A DNA stretch of 64,000 nucleotides from Pycnococcus provasolii. Its lineage: Eukaryota > Chlorophyta > Pseudoscourfieldiophyceae > Pseudoscourfieldiales. The translations under genes were made by a program, and so were the position numbers. The notes beneath the pieces are model-generated. The model saw nothing but the letters and a program-made list of their open reading frames with translations. It searched no databases and was not told the DNA's origin. Positions 30,746-40,484 of the stretch are shown piece by piece. Every line of letters starts with the position of its first letter. Position 1 is the first letter of the stretch. The DNA lies in assembly GCA_049487715.1 (NCBI GenBank), contig CP150555.1, positions 620,001 to 684,000 of the forward strand. The letters run 5' to 3'.

Positions 30746-31308
30746 TGCGGCAGGCAGTTCCGGCAGTCCAGAAGAATGACGAGTGCACGCGCCGTCACCG
30801 CGAGTGCAGGTGCAGGTTGTTGCTCGGTCGAATCGAACCGAGTTGATTCGAGTCGAGTCGATGCGAGAGGACACTCGAGAGACGCGCGGGCAACACACAC
30901 GCAGAGGCGAGAGCGCGCACTAACGAGAGACGAGGGGAAACTGCATGAGCTACAAAGCTACGGCCACGACCACGAGCACCACCACGGAGAAGAGAGAAAG
31001 GCGCAGAGACCGTCACAAATCACCAGACAGGCTGGCGTCGTTTCGCGAATGCGAAAAGCAACGGCGGGGGAAAGGTGGAGGGAGCGGCGCGCTCCCTCCA
31101 AAAGTGGCGGGAGGTGGCGCAGCCTCAAATCGAGCGCACCGCGTGACGTCGTCCTGCAGTTTACCAGCTCCTTTCGTGGTAGTTTTCTATGTGACGAGTG
31201 TTTCACGCTAGGCCGAGTTCGCCTCGCGCGCGTCATTTGTCTTCTCCCAGTGAGTGCTTGCCGCCGGCCTTGCCCTTAAGTCCTTTTCTCCATCGCTCTC
31301 AGGCAAGC
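30746..31308. promoter_or_regulatory. Divergent promoter of NAR1 and the NR Mo-domain gene
   Basis: 563 bp between two divergent nitrate-assimilation ATGs. A pyrimidine tract ending CTCTCAG at 31296-31302 just before the right-hand ATG could be the acceptor of a 5' UTR intron. Confidence 0.45.
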
Positions 31309-32796
31309 ATGTCCGCCCTTGTCTCGGCGCTCACGGCGCCCATGCGGTTCGTCGCGCGTCGAGCCAAGCGAGGCGAAGACGCGATCGAGTACGAGACGTG
31401 CGAGGAATTCGACCCGTCGAAGTACGAACACCTCGCCGCGCCGTTCCCGCAGGTGGACGAACGCGACGCCAAGACGCCGGACGTCTGGGTGAAGCGTCAT
31501 CCGGACCTCGTGCGTCTCACGGGCAAGCACCCGTTCAACGTCGAGGCGCAGCTGCCGCAGATGATCGACTACGGGTGGGTGTCGCCCGTGAACCTGCACA
31601 TCGTGCGCAACCACGGCGCGGTGCCTCAGCTGAAGTGGAGCGAGCACACCATCACCGTCAAGGGCAACGTGGACAGGAAGCTCAAAATCACCATGGACGA
31701 GCTCGCGAGCATGCGCACCATCACCTTCCCGTGCCTGGTGACGTGCGCGGGCAATCGTCGCAAGGAGCAGAACCAGATCAAGCAGAGCATCGGGTTCAAC
31801 TGGGGCCCGTGCGCCGTCGGCAACACGTACTGGACGGGCGTGCCGCTGCGCGAGGTGCTCAAGAAGGCTGGCGTCACCAAGCCTGGTCCTGGGCGGCGGT
31901 TCGTGTGCTTCGCCGGTCCGCAGAAGGAGCTGCCGAAGAGCTACGACAACCAGCAGGGCGGGCCAGGCTCGTACGGCACTTCGATCGACATGGAGACGGC
32001 GCTCGACCCGAGCTGCGACGTGATTTTGGCCATCAAGCAGAACGGCAAGGAGCTGCACCCGGACCACGGCTATCCGGTGCGCGTGCTCATTCCCGGGTAC
32101 ATCGGCGGGCGCATGGTCAAGTGGCTGACGGAGATCGAGGTCACGGGCGAGGAGAGCGACAACTTCTACCACTTCAACGACAACCGCGTGCTGCCCTCGA
32201 CGGTGGACGCCGAGAAGGCGAATGCCGAGAAGTGGTGGTTCAAGCCGGAGTACATCATCAACAACCTCAACATCAACGGCGCCATCGCGTACCCCTGGCA
32301 CAACGAGCTCGTCGACGTCGAGCGCAAGTCGTACACGCTCAAGGGATACGCGTACAGCGGAGGCGGTCGCAAGATTATCCGCGTCGAGGTTAGCCTCGAT
32401 CAGGGCATGTCGTGGCGCCTCGCTCCGTTCTTCACGGAGGAGAAGCCTCGCTGGGCGGCGGGAAGCAGCGGCGATCGCGCGAAGCACTGGTGCTGGTTTC
32501 TGTGGGAGCTCGATGTGACGGTGAGCGAGATGGCGGAGGCGAAGGAGATCCTCTTCCGCGCGTGGGATCAGAGCCAGAACTCGATGCCGGAGCGTCCGAC
32601 GTGGAACGTCATGGGCATGCTCAACAACCCGTGGTACCGCGTTCGCGTGCACAAGGAGGGCAGCATGCTCCGCTTCGAGCATCCGACGCAGGCTGGCCCT
32701 GACAAGGACGAGGGCTGGATGGTGAACATGGCGAACAAGGCTGGCGGACACTTGAACTGGGGATGGGGCGGCAGTGGAACGCCCGCCGTGCCGTGA
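31309..32796 (+). CDS. Stand-alone nitrate reductase molybdenum domain
   Basis: 495 residues from the first ATG at 31309. It matches the N-terminal half of eukaryotic NR: RLTGKHPFN at 69-77, VRNHGAVP with R100, and TCAGNRRKEQN with the Mo-ligand C146. After these comes the Moco domain (GYPVRVLIPGYIGGRMVKWL) and the Ig-like dimerisation domain (GYAYSGGGRKIIRVEVSLD, WNVMGMLNNPWYRV). It then ends at WGWGGSGTPAVP, with no hinge, cytochrome b5 or FAD domain. The RLTGKHPFN block and genomic context favour NR over sulfite oxidase. No transit peptide is obvious, so it is probably cytosolic. It would need electrons from another protein, and the flavoprotein and b5 genes on either side of its locus are the obvious candidates. 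Confidence 0.9.
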   Translation: MSALVSALTAPMRFVARRAKRGEDAIEYETCEEFDPSKYEHLAAPFPQVDERDAKTPDVWVKRHPDLVRLTGKHPFNVEAQLPQMIDYGWVSPVNLHIVRNHGAVPQLKWSEHTITVKGNVDRKLKITMDELASMRTITFPCLVTCAGNRRKEQNQIKQSIGFNWGPCAVGNTYWTGVPLREVLKKAGVTKPGPGRRFVCFAGPQKELPKSYDNQQGGPGSYGTSIDMETALDPSCDVILAIKQNGKELHPDHGYPVRVLIPGYIGGRMVKWLTEIEVTGEESDNFYHFNDNRVLPSTVDAEKANAEKWWFKPEYIINNLNINGAIAYPWHNELVDVERKSYTLKGYAYSGGGRKIIRVEVSLDQGMSWRLAPFFTEEKPRWAAGSSGDRAKHWCWFLWELDVTVSEMAEAKEILFRAWDQSQNSMPERPTWNVMGMLNNPWYRVRVHKEGSMLRFEHPTQAGPDKDEGWMVNMANKAGGHLNWGWGGSGTPAVP

Positions 32797-32886
32797 GCAC
32801 GAGCCTGTGAAATCATAAACAAATTGTTATACACGTGTGATGCAAGAAAACAAAAATACAGTACAACTCATCGCCTTACGCACCTC

Positions 32887-33573
32887 CTACGCCGCTTCGC
32901 TTCGGTTTCCACCTCTCGTAAGGAAGCACACCGGTCGTCTGAACACGCGAAGGAGTGATCTGAGCCAGCGGCGGTGGTGATGTGTGGAGTCTGTGGTCGA
33001 GGAATTCGAGGCTGACTTTTCGTCCGTCGTGGTACTATGGATACCGCCAGCACGCTCGATCGCCTTTTTGTAGTCTGCTATGTACTCCACCAAGTGCAGA
33101 GGCACGGGACTGTTGTAGACCTCCTCGAAGCTATTCCCGTTCGTCGCGACTTGCTGATGCAGCCAGTCAGGTACAGGATGGTCACCGACATCACCCCGCT
33201 CCTCCTCCCCCTCCTCTTCCTCCTTCTCCCTGAGCAGTCCAATACGAAACGACGCGAGCTGTTTCCACATGAACGTGTGCTGGTGAAAGTTGGCAAACTC
33301 CTCCGTTGCGTCCGTGCCGAGCGCCATCGCGATCGCTATTGCTGTCGACACCTTCCCCGCGCCTCCTCCGTGAAATCCGGGATGTGTCTTCGCGAAGGCT
33401 GTGATGTCGAAGACGACGCCGTTCACGACAATCCAGCCGTCGTCGACGGAGCAGTGTCTTGCGACTTCCTTCGACGTGAACGCGCCTGCGTCCGTATCGA
33501 GTGCGCGAGGCTGCAGAGCCTGCAAGTCGCGCACGGACGACGGCAACGCAAGCTCGCTCTCCACTGGCGCCAT
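32887..33573 (-). CDS. Stand-alone cytochrome b5-domain protein in the nitrate cluster
   Basis: 228 residues from the ATG at 33571-33573. The b5 fold occupies about residues 30-115: FTSKEVARHC, WIVVNGVVFDITAFAKTHPG with the first haem His in HPG, and the second in FANFHQHTF. There is an unusual Gly/Ala-rich insert (GFHGGGAGKVSTAIAIAM) between them. A Glu-rich linker, a mostly helical region and a basic tail (HHHRRWLRSLLRVFRRP) follow, without a clear membrane anchor. It converges on the Mo-domain gene with only 90 bp between stops. A plausible role is electron shuttle to the Mo subunit; a fatty-acid desaturase partner or other b5 role is not excluded. Confidence 0.75.
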   Translation of the reverse strand: MAPVESELALPSSVRDLQALQPRALDTDAGAFTSKEVARHCSVDDGWIVVNGVVFDITAFAKTHPGFHGGGAGKVSTAIAIAMALGTDATEEFANFHQHTFMWKQLASFRIGLLREKEEEEGEEERGDVGDHPVPDWLHQQVATNGNSFEEVYNSPVPLHLVEYIADYKKAIERAGGIHSTTTDEKSASNSSTTDSTHHHRRWLRSLLRVFRRPVCFLTRGGNRSEAA

Positions 33574-33608
33574 GGCCAACTTGGCCAAGGTTGGTTTGGG
33601 CACTGGCG

Positions 33609-33640
33609 GTTAGGGTTTAGGGTCAGGGGGTTAGGGTTAA
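33609..33640. repeat. Degenerate TTAGGG motifs upstream of the b5 gene
   Basis: GTTAGGGTTTAGGGTC and GGTTAGGGTTAACC within 36-67 bp of the ATG on the minus strand. Either a telomere-like relic or a telo-box promoter element. Confidence 0.5.
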
Positions 33641-34899
33641 CCTTAGGAAAGGGATAAGGTTTTGCTGTGATGTTGTTTTTCTCTGTTTTTCTCTTTTCTC
33701 TGGTGCACACCTGACGAAATACACACAACACTGTATCCCACCCTTGTCTTACTACGGTACCTGTTTGCCTGTTTCTGTGCGCGTGTGTTGTGCAGTGATG
33801 TGCACCACAAGAGAGCAATCACGAAAATGGCAATTGCACACGAAACGGGTGGAGTTGCACAAATGCGCACGGTCCGTTTTAGCTTAGGAATAAGGTTAGG
33901 AAAAATATCTGAATATTTGTGCCTTTATGTGTGTGTCCATTTTTCGTTTCTGTGTTCTTTTTCTTCTGTTAGCTCCAGACGGCAGACTTGAGCTAAACTT
34001 CTAAGCTTCTACTTTGATGGAGAGAAATGCGCGAGGTGCGTAAAGTTTTCAACAAAAACAACAAAAAAAGAATTTGACCTCAAAAACATAATTATTTAGA
34101 AAAAAAATCGAAACACGAGGCGAGAATTGCACAAATTGTCACGTGCGATGGGCGAAAATTCATTCCCTTGGAGCGCATTTTTTTTAACGAAAACAAGGAG
34201 CAAAGAAGCCACTTGCGAGTTGACTCCAACGCGCACGAACCAACGCTAGAAGCGCGTGAGAACACGAGAAACTCAATTTTAACACACGGCTCTCGCCCTA
34301 TTTCTCAAGCTGCTGGTGCGCGCATTTCCGCATGAAACCCGTACCTGTTTGCGCCGCCCTTCCACGCGCATTTTCCAGGAAATGCGCCGTCGCGTGCGCC
34401 GTGCGAGAGAGGATTCTAGAGGATTCTTTCCTTTACACAACATAAAGGGGAGCGACGCACCACACTCGTCGTTTTTCTGTAAGGTTACCTCGTCGTGGGA
34501 AAGAAGAGCGAAAGATCAGGCATCAGGTGCAAGTGGTATCCTCAAGCTGTTTTGGGCTGTTTTGACGCGCAACGCAACGCAACGCAACGCAGGGAACAAA
34601 CAACGCACAGAAGGCCTCCGGACTTTCTGGCCAGCGAAACAGTGTTCCTGCAAGTGGACACAGGGGGCACACTTGAGTGGGCACAACCCTACACAGCCTC
34701 CAGACAACTCCTCAACGAACTTATCTCACGCGCTCCGTCATCTTCACCTTCATCTTCACCTTCATCTTCATCTTGAACGTTCCCCTTGAACTTCTTGGTG
34801 ACTCTGAAGTGTGGCTCGGCTGTATCTCCATACACACCTCTTGCTGTATCTCTTGTTGACCAGCGTGTCCACCTTTTTCTTCGACTTGACTTGATAAAA
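33641..34899. other. Intergenic region before the kinase gene
   Basis: About 1.26 kb with A/T-rich DNA at 33900-34300, a CAACG run at about 34568-34588 and a TTCATCTTCACC run at 34740-34775 near the kinase start. The ORFs here are short and lack family resemblance. Confidence 0.5.
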
Positions 34900-37122
34900 A
34901 TGGACGTTTCGGTCGCACTCCTCACGCACATGGTGCAGCGCGAACGAGGCGTCTCGTGCGGATACTGCGCGTGCGGAGGAAGTGCCGGAGGCTCGAGTGC
35001 CGGCTCGGGCGTGCAAGGAGGAGGGTCGGGCGGGTCGAGCAAGGACTCGCCACCTCTACACGGCGAGTACGGGGCTTTGCCGCAGCAGAGCGCGACTGGC
35101 CAGCAAAGCAGGCTTGGCACGCGCGTTCCTAGCACAAACAACCTCTCGGCTATTCCCGGTGGCGGCAGTGGTGCAGGTGCAGGTGCCGGCGGCAGTGGCG
35201 CAAGCAACAAAAGCAACCTCGTCTTCGACGAGGAAATGCTGATGACGGCGCGCAAGAACGTTGACGCCGCCGCGCGCGAGTGCGGACGCGAAGTCCCGCA
35301 CGGAATCTCGGTTCTGCGTGATATCGTCGACTGCGTGCCAAAGTCGGGAAACGTCGCGCGGGCAAGAGCGAGCCAGTTCTACAGCGTGCTGAGAGGCTAC
35401 ACGTCGGAAATTAAGGTGCTGCTCAACGTGCCGTCGCAGATTAGCGGCGACACGTGGTGGGCATTCGCGCAGCTCAAGGAAGCCACTGGCTTCGAACGTG
35501 CCCTTCTTACGGGAGTGCTGAGCTGCGACGAGGACAGCCTCAGATATCTCCCGACGAACGTTCTCAGCGACTTTGTGATGTGCGTTCACCAGCAGCGCAC
35601 CATGGCCCGCATTCTGGAGCGCTCCAACATGACGGAGGAGCTTCGCAGCGTCATCGCGCCCGCGCTGGCGCCGCCGATAGAGCTCACCACGCTTCGCGCT
35701 CGCCTCGAGGCGTCCTTCAACGTCAGAGATGCGCGCGGCCTGATCACCGCGGATCGGTGGTGGACACTCGTTACGATGCAGATCGACAAGATGGAAGAGG
35801 CGATGGCTGCGGTGACGGCAGCCACGACCCGATCCAAGCCGCACGCGGTGGAAGCTGTGCAGATGCTGCTCACCGGAAACGTCTCGTCGACAGCCCCCCG
35901 CTCGGTGATCGATCGGTGTAAGCAGCTCGTCGAGTCGACGATGCCCGAAACACTGCGCGCCGAGCTCATCAAAAGGCTCGCGGAGTATGCCCACGCGCTC
36001 GAGCCTCAGGCAAACACCAACGCCGGAGAGTTTGGCGTACCAACCGTGGGACTCTACGAGCTGCGCTTCGAGCGCAAAATTGGAGACGGTGTCGCCGCAC
36101 AGGCTTACGAGGCGCGGCTGCGCGGAATGCGCGTGGCAGTTAAGGTGGCGAAAGGCGACGACGGCACGAACAGGTGGCAACGCGAGGTGTCCGCGCTCAA
36201 TAAGCTGCGTCACCCGAATATCGTGCAGTGCTACGGGGTGGTATCGCAGCCACCCGTGCAGTGCCTGGTCCTCGAGTTCTGCAGCGGCGGCGACATTCGC
36301 ACTTTGCTCGACAGCGGCCAGCCGCTGCCACAGGGATTCGTGTGCAACATGGCAAGGGGCATCGCGGAGGGCATGAACCACTTGCACTCGACGGCCAATA
36401 TCATGCATCGCGACCTGAAGTCAGCGAATGTGCTGCTCAACGACGCGCATGTACCGAAGATCACCGACTTCGGCGTGTCGAGCGCGGCGAATGCGCGCAT
36501 GGAACTAACCGCGGAGACTGGTACCTACAGGTGGATGGCACCCGAGGTTGCGCAGCATCAGCCGTACGCGTTTCCCGCCGACGTGTACAGCTTCGGTATG
36601 ATTGTGTTCGAGCTCATCACGCACAACATCCCGTTCCAAGATCGAAGCGCTGTTCTTGCGGCTGTCAGTGCGATCAACGGGGATCGTCCGCCACTTCCAC
36701 CGGATACGCCACGCATGTTTGTGGATCTGATGCAAGGATGCCTGCACGCTGACGCGGTGCGTCGCCCAACATTTCCCTCCATCGCAAACAGCATGGATCG
36801 AAATATGAGGGAGCTCACAGTCGCGGAGCTCGCTTGGCTTGACGCGCAGGGAGGACACTCTGTATACGGGCAGCCGGTCGACGTACCAATGGCTACCGTC
36901 GGCGAAGTGCAACGGACAGCACCACCTACCTCCATGGCCCCGGCACCTGCGGCTCCCATTGTTCCCGTTCCGCCGCCACCACCAGATCACGATCTTGACG
37001 ACACCAGTTCGCTAAATGCCGTGCCATTTGCGAACGAAGCGCCGGACGTCAACACGCCGTCTGCATTTCCAGGCACACCAAACGAAGGGTTCTCGCCGTC
37101 TGCATTTGATTGGATTACATGA
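34900..37122 (+). CDS. Raf-like TKL protein kinase
   Basis: 740 residues from the first ATG at 34900. The N terminus is Gly/Ser-rich (about 25-105), then comes a helical region of about 280 residues with paired ISGDTWWAF and ITADRWWTL segments that suggest an internal repeat. The catalytic domain spans about 385-645. It has the Gly loop (IGDGVAAQAYEA), Lys415 in VAVK, HRDLKSAN with Asp505, DFG with Asp523, and GTYRWMAPE, the Raf/TKL MAPKKK-style activation-loop end. The Pro-rich C-terminal tail is probably disordered. All catalytic residues are present, so it should be an active Ser/Thr kinase. Upstream signals and targets are unknown. Confidence 0.9.
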   Translation: MDVSVALLTHMVQRERGVSCGYCACGGSAGGSSAGSGVQGGGSGGSSKDSPPLHGEYGALPQQSATGQQSRLGTRVPSTNNLSAIPGGGSGAGAGAGGSGASNKSNLVFDEEMLMTARKNVDAAARECGREVPHGISVLRDIVDCVPKSGNVARARASQFYSVLRGYTSEIKVLLNVPSQISGDTWWAFAQLKEATGFERALLTGVLSCDEDSLRYLPTNVLSDFVMCVHQQRTMARILERSNMTEELRSVIAPALAPPIELTTLRARLEASFNVRDARGLITADRWWTLVTMQIDKMEEAMAAVTAATTRSKPHAVEAVQMLLTGNVSSTAPRSVIDRCKQLVESTMPETLRAELIKRLAEYAHALEPQANTNAGEFGVPTVGLYELRFERKIGDGVAAQAYEARLRGMRVAVKVAKGDDGTNRWQREVSALNKLRHPNIVQCYGVVSQPPVQCLVLEFCSGGDIRTLLDSGQPLPQGFVCNMARGIAEGMNHLHSTANIMHRDLKSANVLLNDAHVPKITDFGVSSAANARMELTAETGTYRWMAPEVAQHQPYAFPADVYSFGMIVFELITHNIPFQDRSAVLAAVSAINGDRPPLPPDTPRMFVDLMQGCLHADAVRRPTFPSIANSMDRNMRELTVAELAWLDAQGGHSVYGQPVDVPMATVGEVQRTAPPTSMAPAPAAPIVPVPPPPPDHDLDDTSSLNAVPFANEAPDVNTPSAFPGTPNEGFSPSAFDWIT

Positions 37123-37200
37123 GAAGTTGCTGCAAATTGTACAGTACAATGTTGATATGAGTAAACGTTTGAGTAAACGAAAAGTATTTAAGTGTTAACT

Positions 37201-37385
37201 AAACAAGCGCAAGTGGAGCTCTCACGCCGGACGCCAAGGAAAAGCGGCCTATAGCAGCTTCGAAACTAGCGCCATGTACAAAAGCGCGCCGGTGAATGGC
37301 GCCGCGTGCTGTAATGGTCAGAATGGCGAACATGAGTGGATTGAATGGACTACCGTTGGACGAAGTGAACTCGCGATCTTAGTTT
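37201..37385 (+). repeat. Dispersed noncoding element, copy 2 (3'-3' intergenic)
   Basis: Same element as 2301-2510, in the same orientation and again between two convergent genes. Shared blocks include AAACAAG, GGAGCT-CTCAC, AAAAGCGGCC, TTCGAAAC, GCGCCATGTACAAAA, GGTGAATGGC, TTGAATGGAC and ACCGTTGGAC. This copy is about 25 bp shorter in the middle. Confidence 0.6.
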
Positions 37386-37413
37386 AAAAAAAATGAATTC
37401 GCAGTAAGTACTG

Positions 37414-38607
37414 TCAACTTCCCCACGGGTTGCCAAAAGGACTTGCGTTTTGTGCAGGCTGCGCCTCCATCGTCGGCGCCGCGCCGCTCATGCTGTTGCT
37501 GTGCGCCGTGTTGGCAGTTGCTTGGCCAAACACGCTCTGGTTCTGATTCCAGACAGAGGATCCACCCTCAACATCTGACGCGGGAGCGGCGCCGGAGGCA
37601 CCTGCATTCACATCCTGACCCTCGGCAAGCGCGTTCTCACGCACCTCGAACGCGTTGCCGGCAACGGGCTTGCGGCTGTTCGTTCCATATCTCGCACCGG
37701 CCGCGAGCTTCGTGCCGTAGAGAACGTCAACGAAGAATATCAGGAATGCGACCACCATGAGGTGCGGGATGGCTGCGAGAAACCCGAGGACGGCAAGCTC
37801 GACGATGCGCTGCGGGTTGAGCTTGTCTTCGTCGCTGAGATGACTCATGCTCTTGTCGAGATTGTCCCACAGTGGTTTGGTCGTGCTAAGTGCGCAGCAC
37901 GCAGAGAGCAGCTGCACGGCTGTGCAGTACGCCATACCGAGCCACGCACCGTGCAAGGCACCTCGCCTTGGCGCTGCGCTTCCATGGGACGAGGATTCGC
38001 TCAGTGGGTTGCCTCTTGCTCTGTTTCGGTGTCGGTCACCGAACATCGAGCGGTACCCAAAGAACGCGATGAGGATGAGGTAGAGCACGAGCGTCACAAG
38101 GGCGAATCCGAGCATGACGAGGTTTCCAATGATGGCGTACTTGTATTCCTGTACATATTATCGACAAAAAAAAAGGTTGTGTGTGCGTGTATGTGTGGTG
38201 CGTGAGCGTGGTACTTCGTTGTGCGCGCCTGCAGTCCTCAAGGCCAAGCCAAGTTGACCCTAACTAGAAGGTTTCAAACGCGCGTCCGGTGTCCAAGCGT
38301 AAGAAGTTGTATTGCGCATAAACTTTACCTTAAAATCGTCCGTGAGTATATCTTCTTGAATGTGTTGCATTCGCTTCATCGTGTACACGGCGTGTGCGAA
38401 GAACGCCGCGGACATGCCTAACGAGAAGATGAGGATCCCGTAGAAGAGCGTTCTCATTCGCGCCGTCGGATCAGAGGCTGGACGCAGAGGCTGCGACCCC
38501 CCTGCCAAGGAAGAGCGGCGTCCTCCGCTTGCGTTGTCGCCGCCGCTGCTATTCTCTGCGTTGTTGTTGTCGCTATTCGACATGCCGAACGCGTCGCGCG
38601 ACGCCAT
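37414..38607 (-). CDS. Two-exon multi-pass membrane protein, unknown function
   Basis: Exon 1 is 38329-38607 (93 codons) from an ATG at 38605-38607. The intron is 38149-38328 (180 nt, GTAAAG...ATGTACAG). Exon 2 is 37414-38148 (245 codons with stop). The junction is phase 0 and gives ILTDDFK|EYKYAIIGN, for 337 residues in total. Exon 1 has a disordered Ser/Asn N terminus and one helix (LFYGILIFSLGMSAAFFAHAV). Exon 2 adds three or four helices and a polar Asn/Ala/Gly tail. The layout resembles small four-helix eukaryotic membrane proteins, but I do not recognise the family. Confidence 0.7.
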
Positions 38608-38941
38608 CCTTCCTTGCAAGAGGACGGAGCTTATGTAGCCTCGAGAGCGAGTCCAAGCGAGGGGGAAGAAGGATGTGCTAAGCACACATGGTTCGGGTCG
38701 CCACCAAGTTCTTGACCACCTTAATGAACGTGATGCAACAACGGCCGGGCTCTTCACAGTTCCCTTCCTTAATGCACGTCTTATAAAAACTGCCGCGAAA
38801 GGTGGCCGCGAACGTGCATTCGTGCAAGCTCTTGCAAGGAATGCAAGAAACACTCGCGGCCGATGTGCAAGACCTCTGTGCCAGGCGGTCATTTTAATAA
38901 GAACTATCGTAGTGGTACTTCATATCACGGCTTCGTCAACC

Positions 38942-40450
38942 ATGTCGGCATCCATGGAAGCATCATCATTCATGTGTGCGCAAGAAGTTCTTGTGCCGAC
39001 CGGCGCTTCGAGTTCGTCATGGAAGAAGTTCCTCGCGTTCCTTGGTCCAGGACTGCTCGTCGCGTCCGTGTACGTCGACCCAGGACAGCTCGTCGTTGAC
39101 ATGGAAAGCGGATCGTGCTTCCGGTACAAACTGCTGTGGGCGCTGCTGGCGGCCAACTTGACGGGATTCATTCTGCAGGCACTCGTGGCAAGACTCACCA
39201 TCGTCACAGGAAGATCGTTCGCCGAAGAGTGTGCGCTTGAAATGGCACACCCAACACGTCTGCTCGTCTGGCTGACTGTGGAGGTCGCGTCGATTGCGGC
39301 GGACGTCGGATACGTCATCGGAACGGCGACAGCCATCAGCATACTCGCTCCCATCTCGCTCAAAACGGGCGTGATCATTACCGCGCTAGATACCTTCCTC
39401 GCACTCGGCCTGCAGTCATTCGGCGTGCGTCGTGTCGAGGCTTTCGTGGGCATCCTCTTCGGCTTGGTGCTGTGCGCGTACCTGGTTGAGGTGGCTCTTA
39501 TCAAGCCAGACTGGCCTGGCGTCGTCGATGGACTCATCCCGCGACTCACGCACTCCAACGACAAGTTCGGAACCGCCGTGTGGATCGAACTGCTCTGCGC
39601 AAACGTAGGTGCAGCTGTCTGCCCCGCAAACCTCATGCTGCAGAGCGCTCTCGTGCGCACGAGAGCGGTGGTGAGAACCAACCGAGCGGCAACGGATGAG
39701 GCTATTTGGTTCAACACCGCTGAAACGGGCATCTGCCTTGCATTCGCAACCGCCGTGAATGCGGCGATGCTCGTTCTCAGTGCGGCGCACTTTTACCCAG
39801 AGCGCGTCGTGAGCCTTGCGCAGGGAGCCGATCTGCTCGGGTCCGTGCTTGGCCAGCTCGCCAGATCAAGCTTCGCCGTTGCCATGCTCGCGGCTGGCAC
39901 GAGCGCGTCGTTTACCGGAGTTCTCAGCACACAGTACATCCTCGAAGGATTTTATTCGAGCATTCGGGCGGCGATTCCGCCATGGCTCCTTCGCCTCGTG
40001 ACGCGCGGGCTTGCACTTGCTCCCGCTTACTGGGCCGTCTCGCGCTACGGAGACGACATCGCCGCGGAGGTGGTGGAACAGGCGCAGATCGTCGTCAACG
40101 TGTCCATTCCGTTCAGTCTGATCCCGCTGATTGCTTATCTGACTTCGGAGACTAAGGTGGGCACGCACTACGCACTAAAAGGCGTCGTCGCCACGGCGCT
40201 TTGGTGCATCTGCCTGGGCATAACCGCCCTTAACGTGTACGCCATTTTCAACTTTCTCATTGACGACGACGGATTGGACATGAGTCGTTCGGCAGCCGCA
40301 TTCATCTGTGGCATCTACATGGGCACATGTGCGCATCTCGCCATGCACGTGCCTACCGTGCCGGCGGAGCAAGGTTGGTGGGAGCGCGATCTCGATGATA
40401 AGGCGGCGAACAGAGGGGCAGGAACGACATCATCTCCGATGTCGGTGTAA
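38942..40450 (+). CDS. NRAMP-like divalent metal transporter with altered metal site
   Basis: 502 residues from ATG at 38942. The fold is clearly NRAMP (LeuT-like): LGPGLLVASVYVDPG in TM1, ADVGYVIGTATAI in TM3, and a TM6 block NVGAAVCPANLMLQSALVRTR. Canonical members have DPGN in TM1 and MPHN in TM6 (the Met binds transition metals, and the His is coupled to protons). Here these are DPGQ (46-49) and CPAN (227-230), so Met becomes Cys227, His becomes Ala229 and Asn becomes Gln49. It may carry a different ion, as in the NRAMP-related Mg transporters that also lack the Met, or act as a sensor. Divergent from the two-exon gene. Confidence 0.82.
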   Translation: MSASMEASSFMCAQEVLVPTGASSSSWKKFLAFLGPGLLVASVYVDPGQLVVDMESGSCFRYKLLWALLAANLTGFILQALVARLTIVTGRSFAEECALEMAHPTRLLVWLTVEVASIAADVGYVIGTATAISILAPISLKTGVIITALDTFLALGLQSFGVRRVEAFVGILFGLVLCAYLVEVALIKPDWPGVVDGLIPRLTHSNDKFGTAVWIELLCANVGAAVCPANLMLQSALVRTRAVVRTNRAATDEAIWFNTAETGICLAFATAVNAAMLVLSAAHFYPERVVSLAQGADLLGSVLGQLARSSFAVAMLAAGTSASFTGVLSTQYILEGFYSSIRAAIPPWLLRLVTRGLALAPAYWAVSRYGDDIAAEVVEQAQIVVNVSIPFSLIPLIAYLTSETKVGTHYALKGVVATALWCICLGITALNVYAIFNFLIDDDGLDMSRSAAAFICGIYMGTCAHLAMHVPTVPAEQGWWERDLDDKAANRGAGTTSSPMSV

Positions 40451-40484
40451 ATTTTGTTTTTATCTCAGTGTCAACATATCAATT

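Noticed and set aside
31276-32751. 491-codon minus ORF in the Mo-domain gene
   Set aside because: Shadow frame; plus strand carries the NR active-site motifs.
31309-32796. Sulfite oxidase as the identity of the Mo-domain protein
   Set aside because: The RLTGKHPFN block, dimerisation-domain sequence and cluster context fit nitrate reductase better, though shared folds mean this is not absolute.
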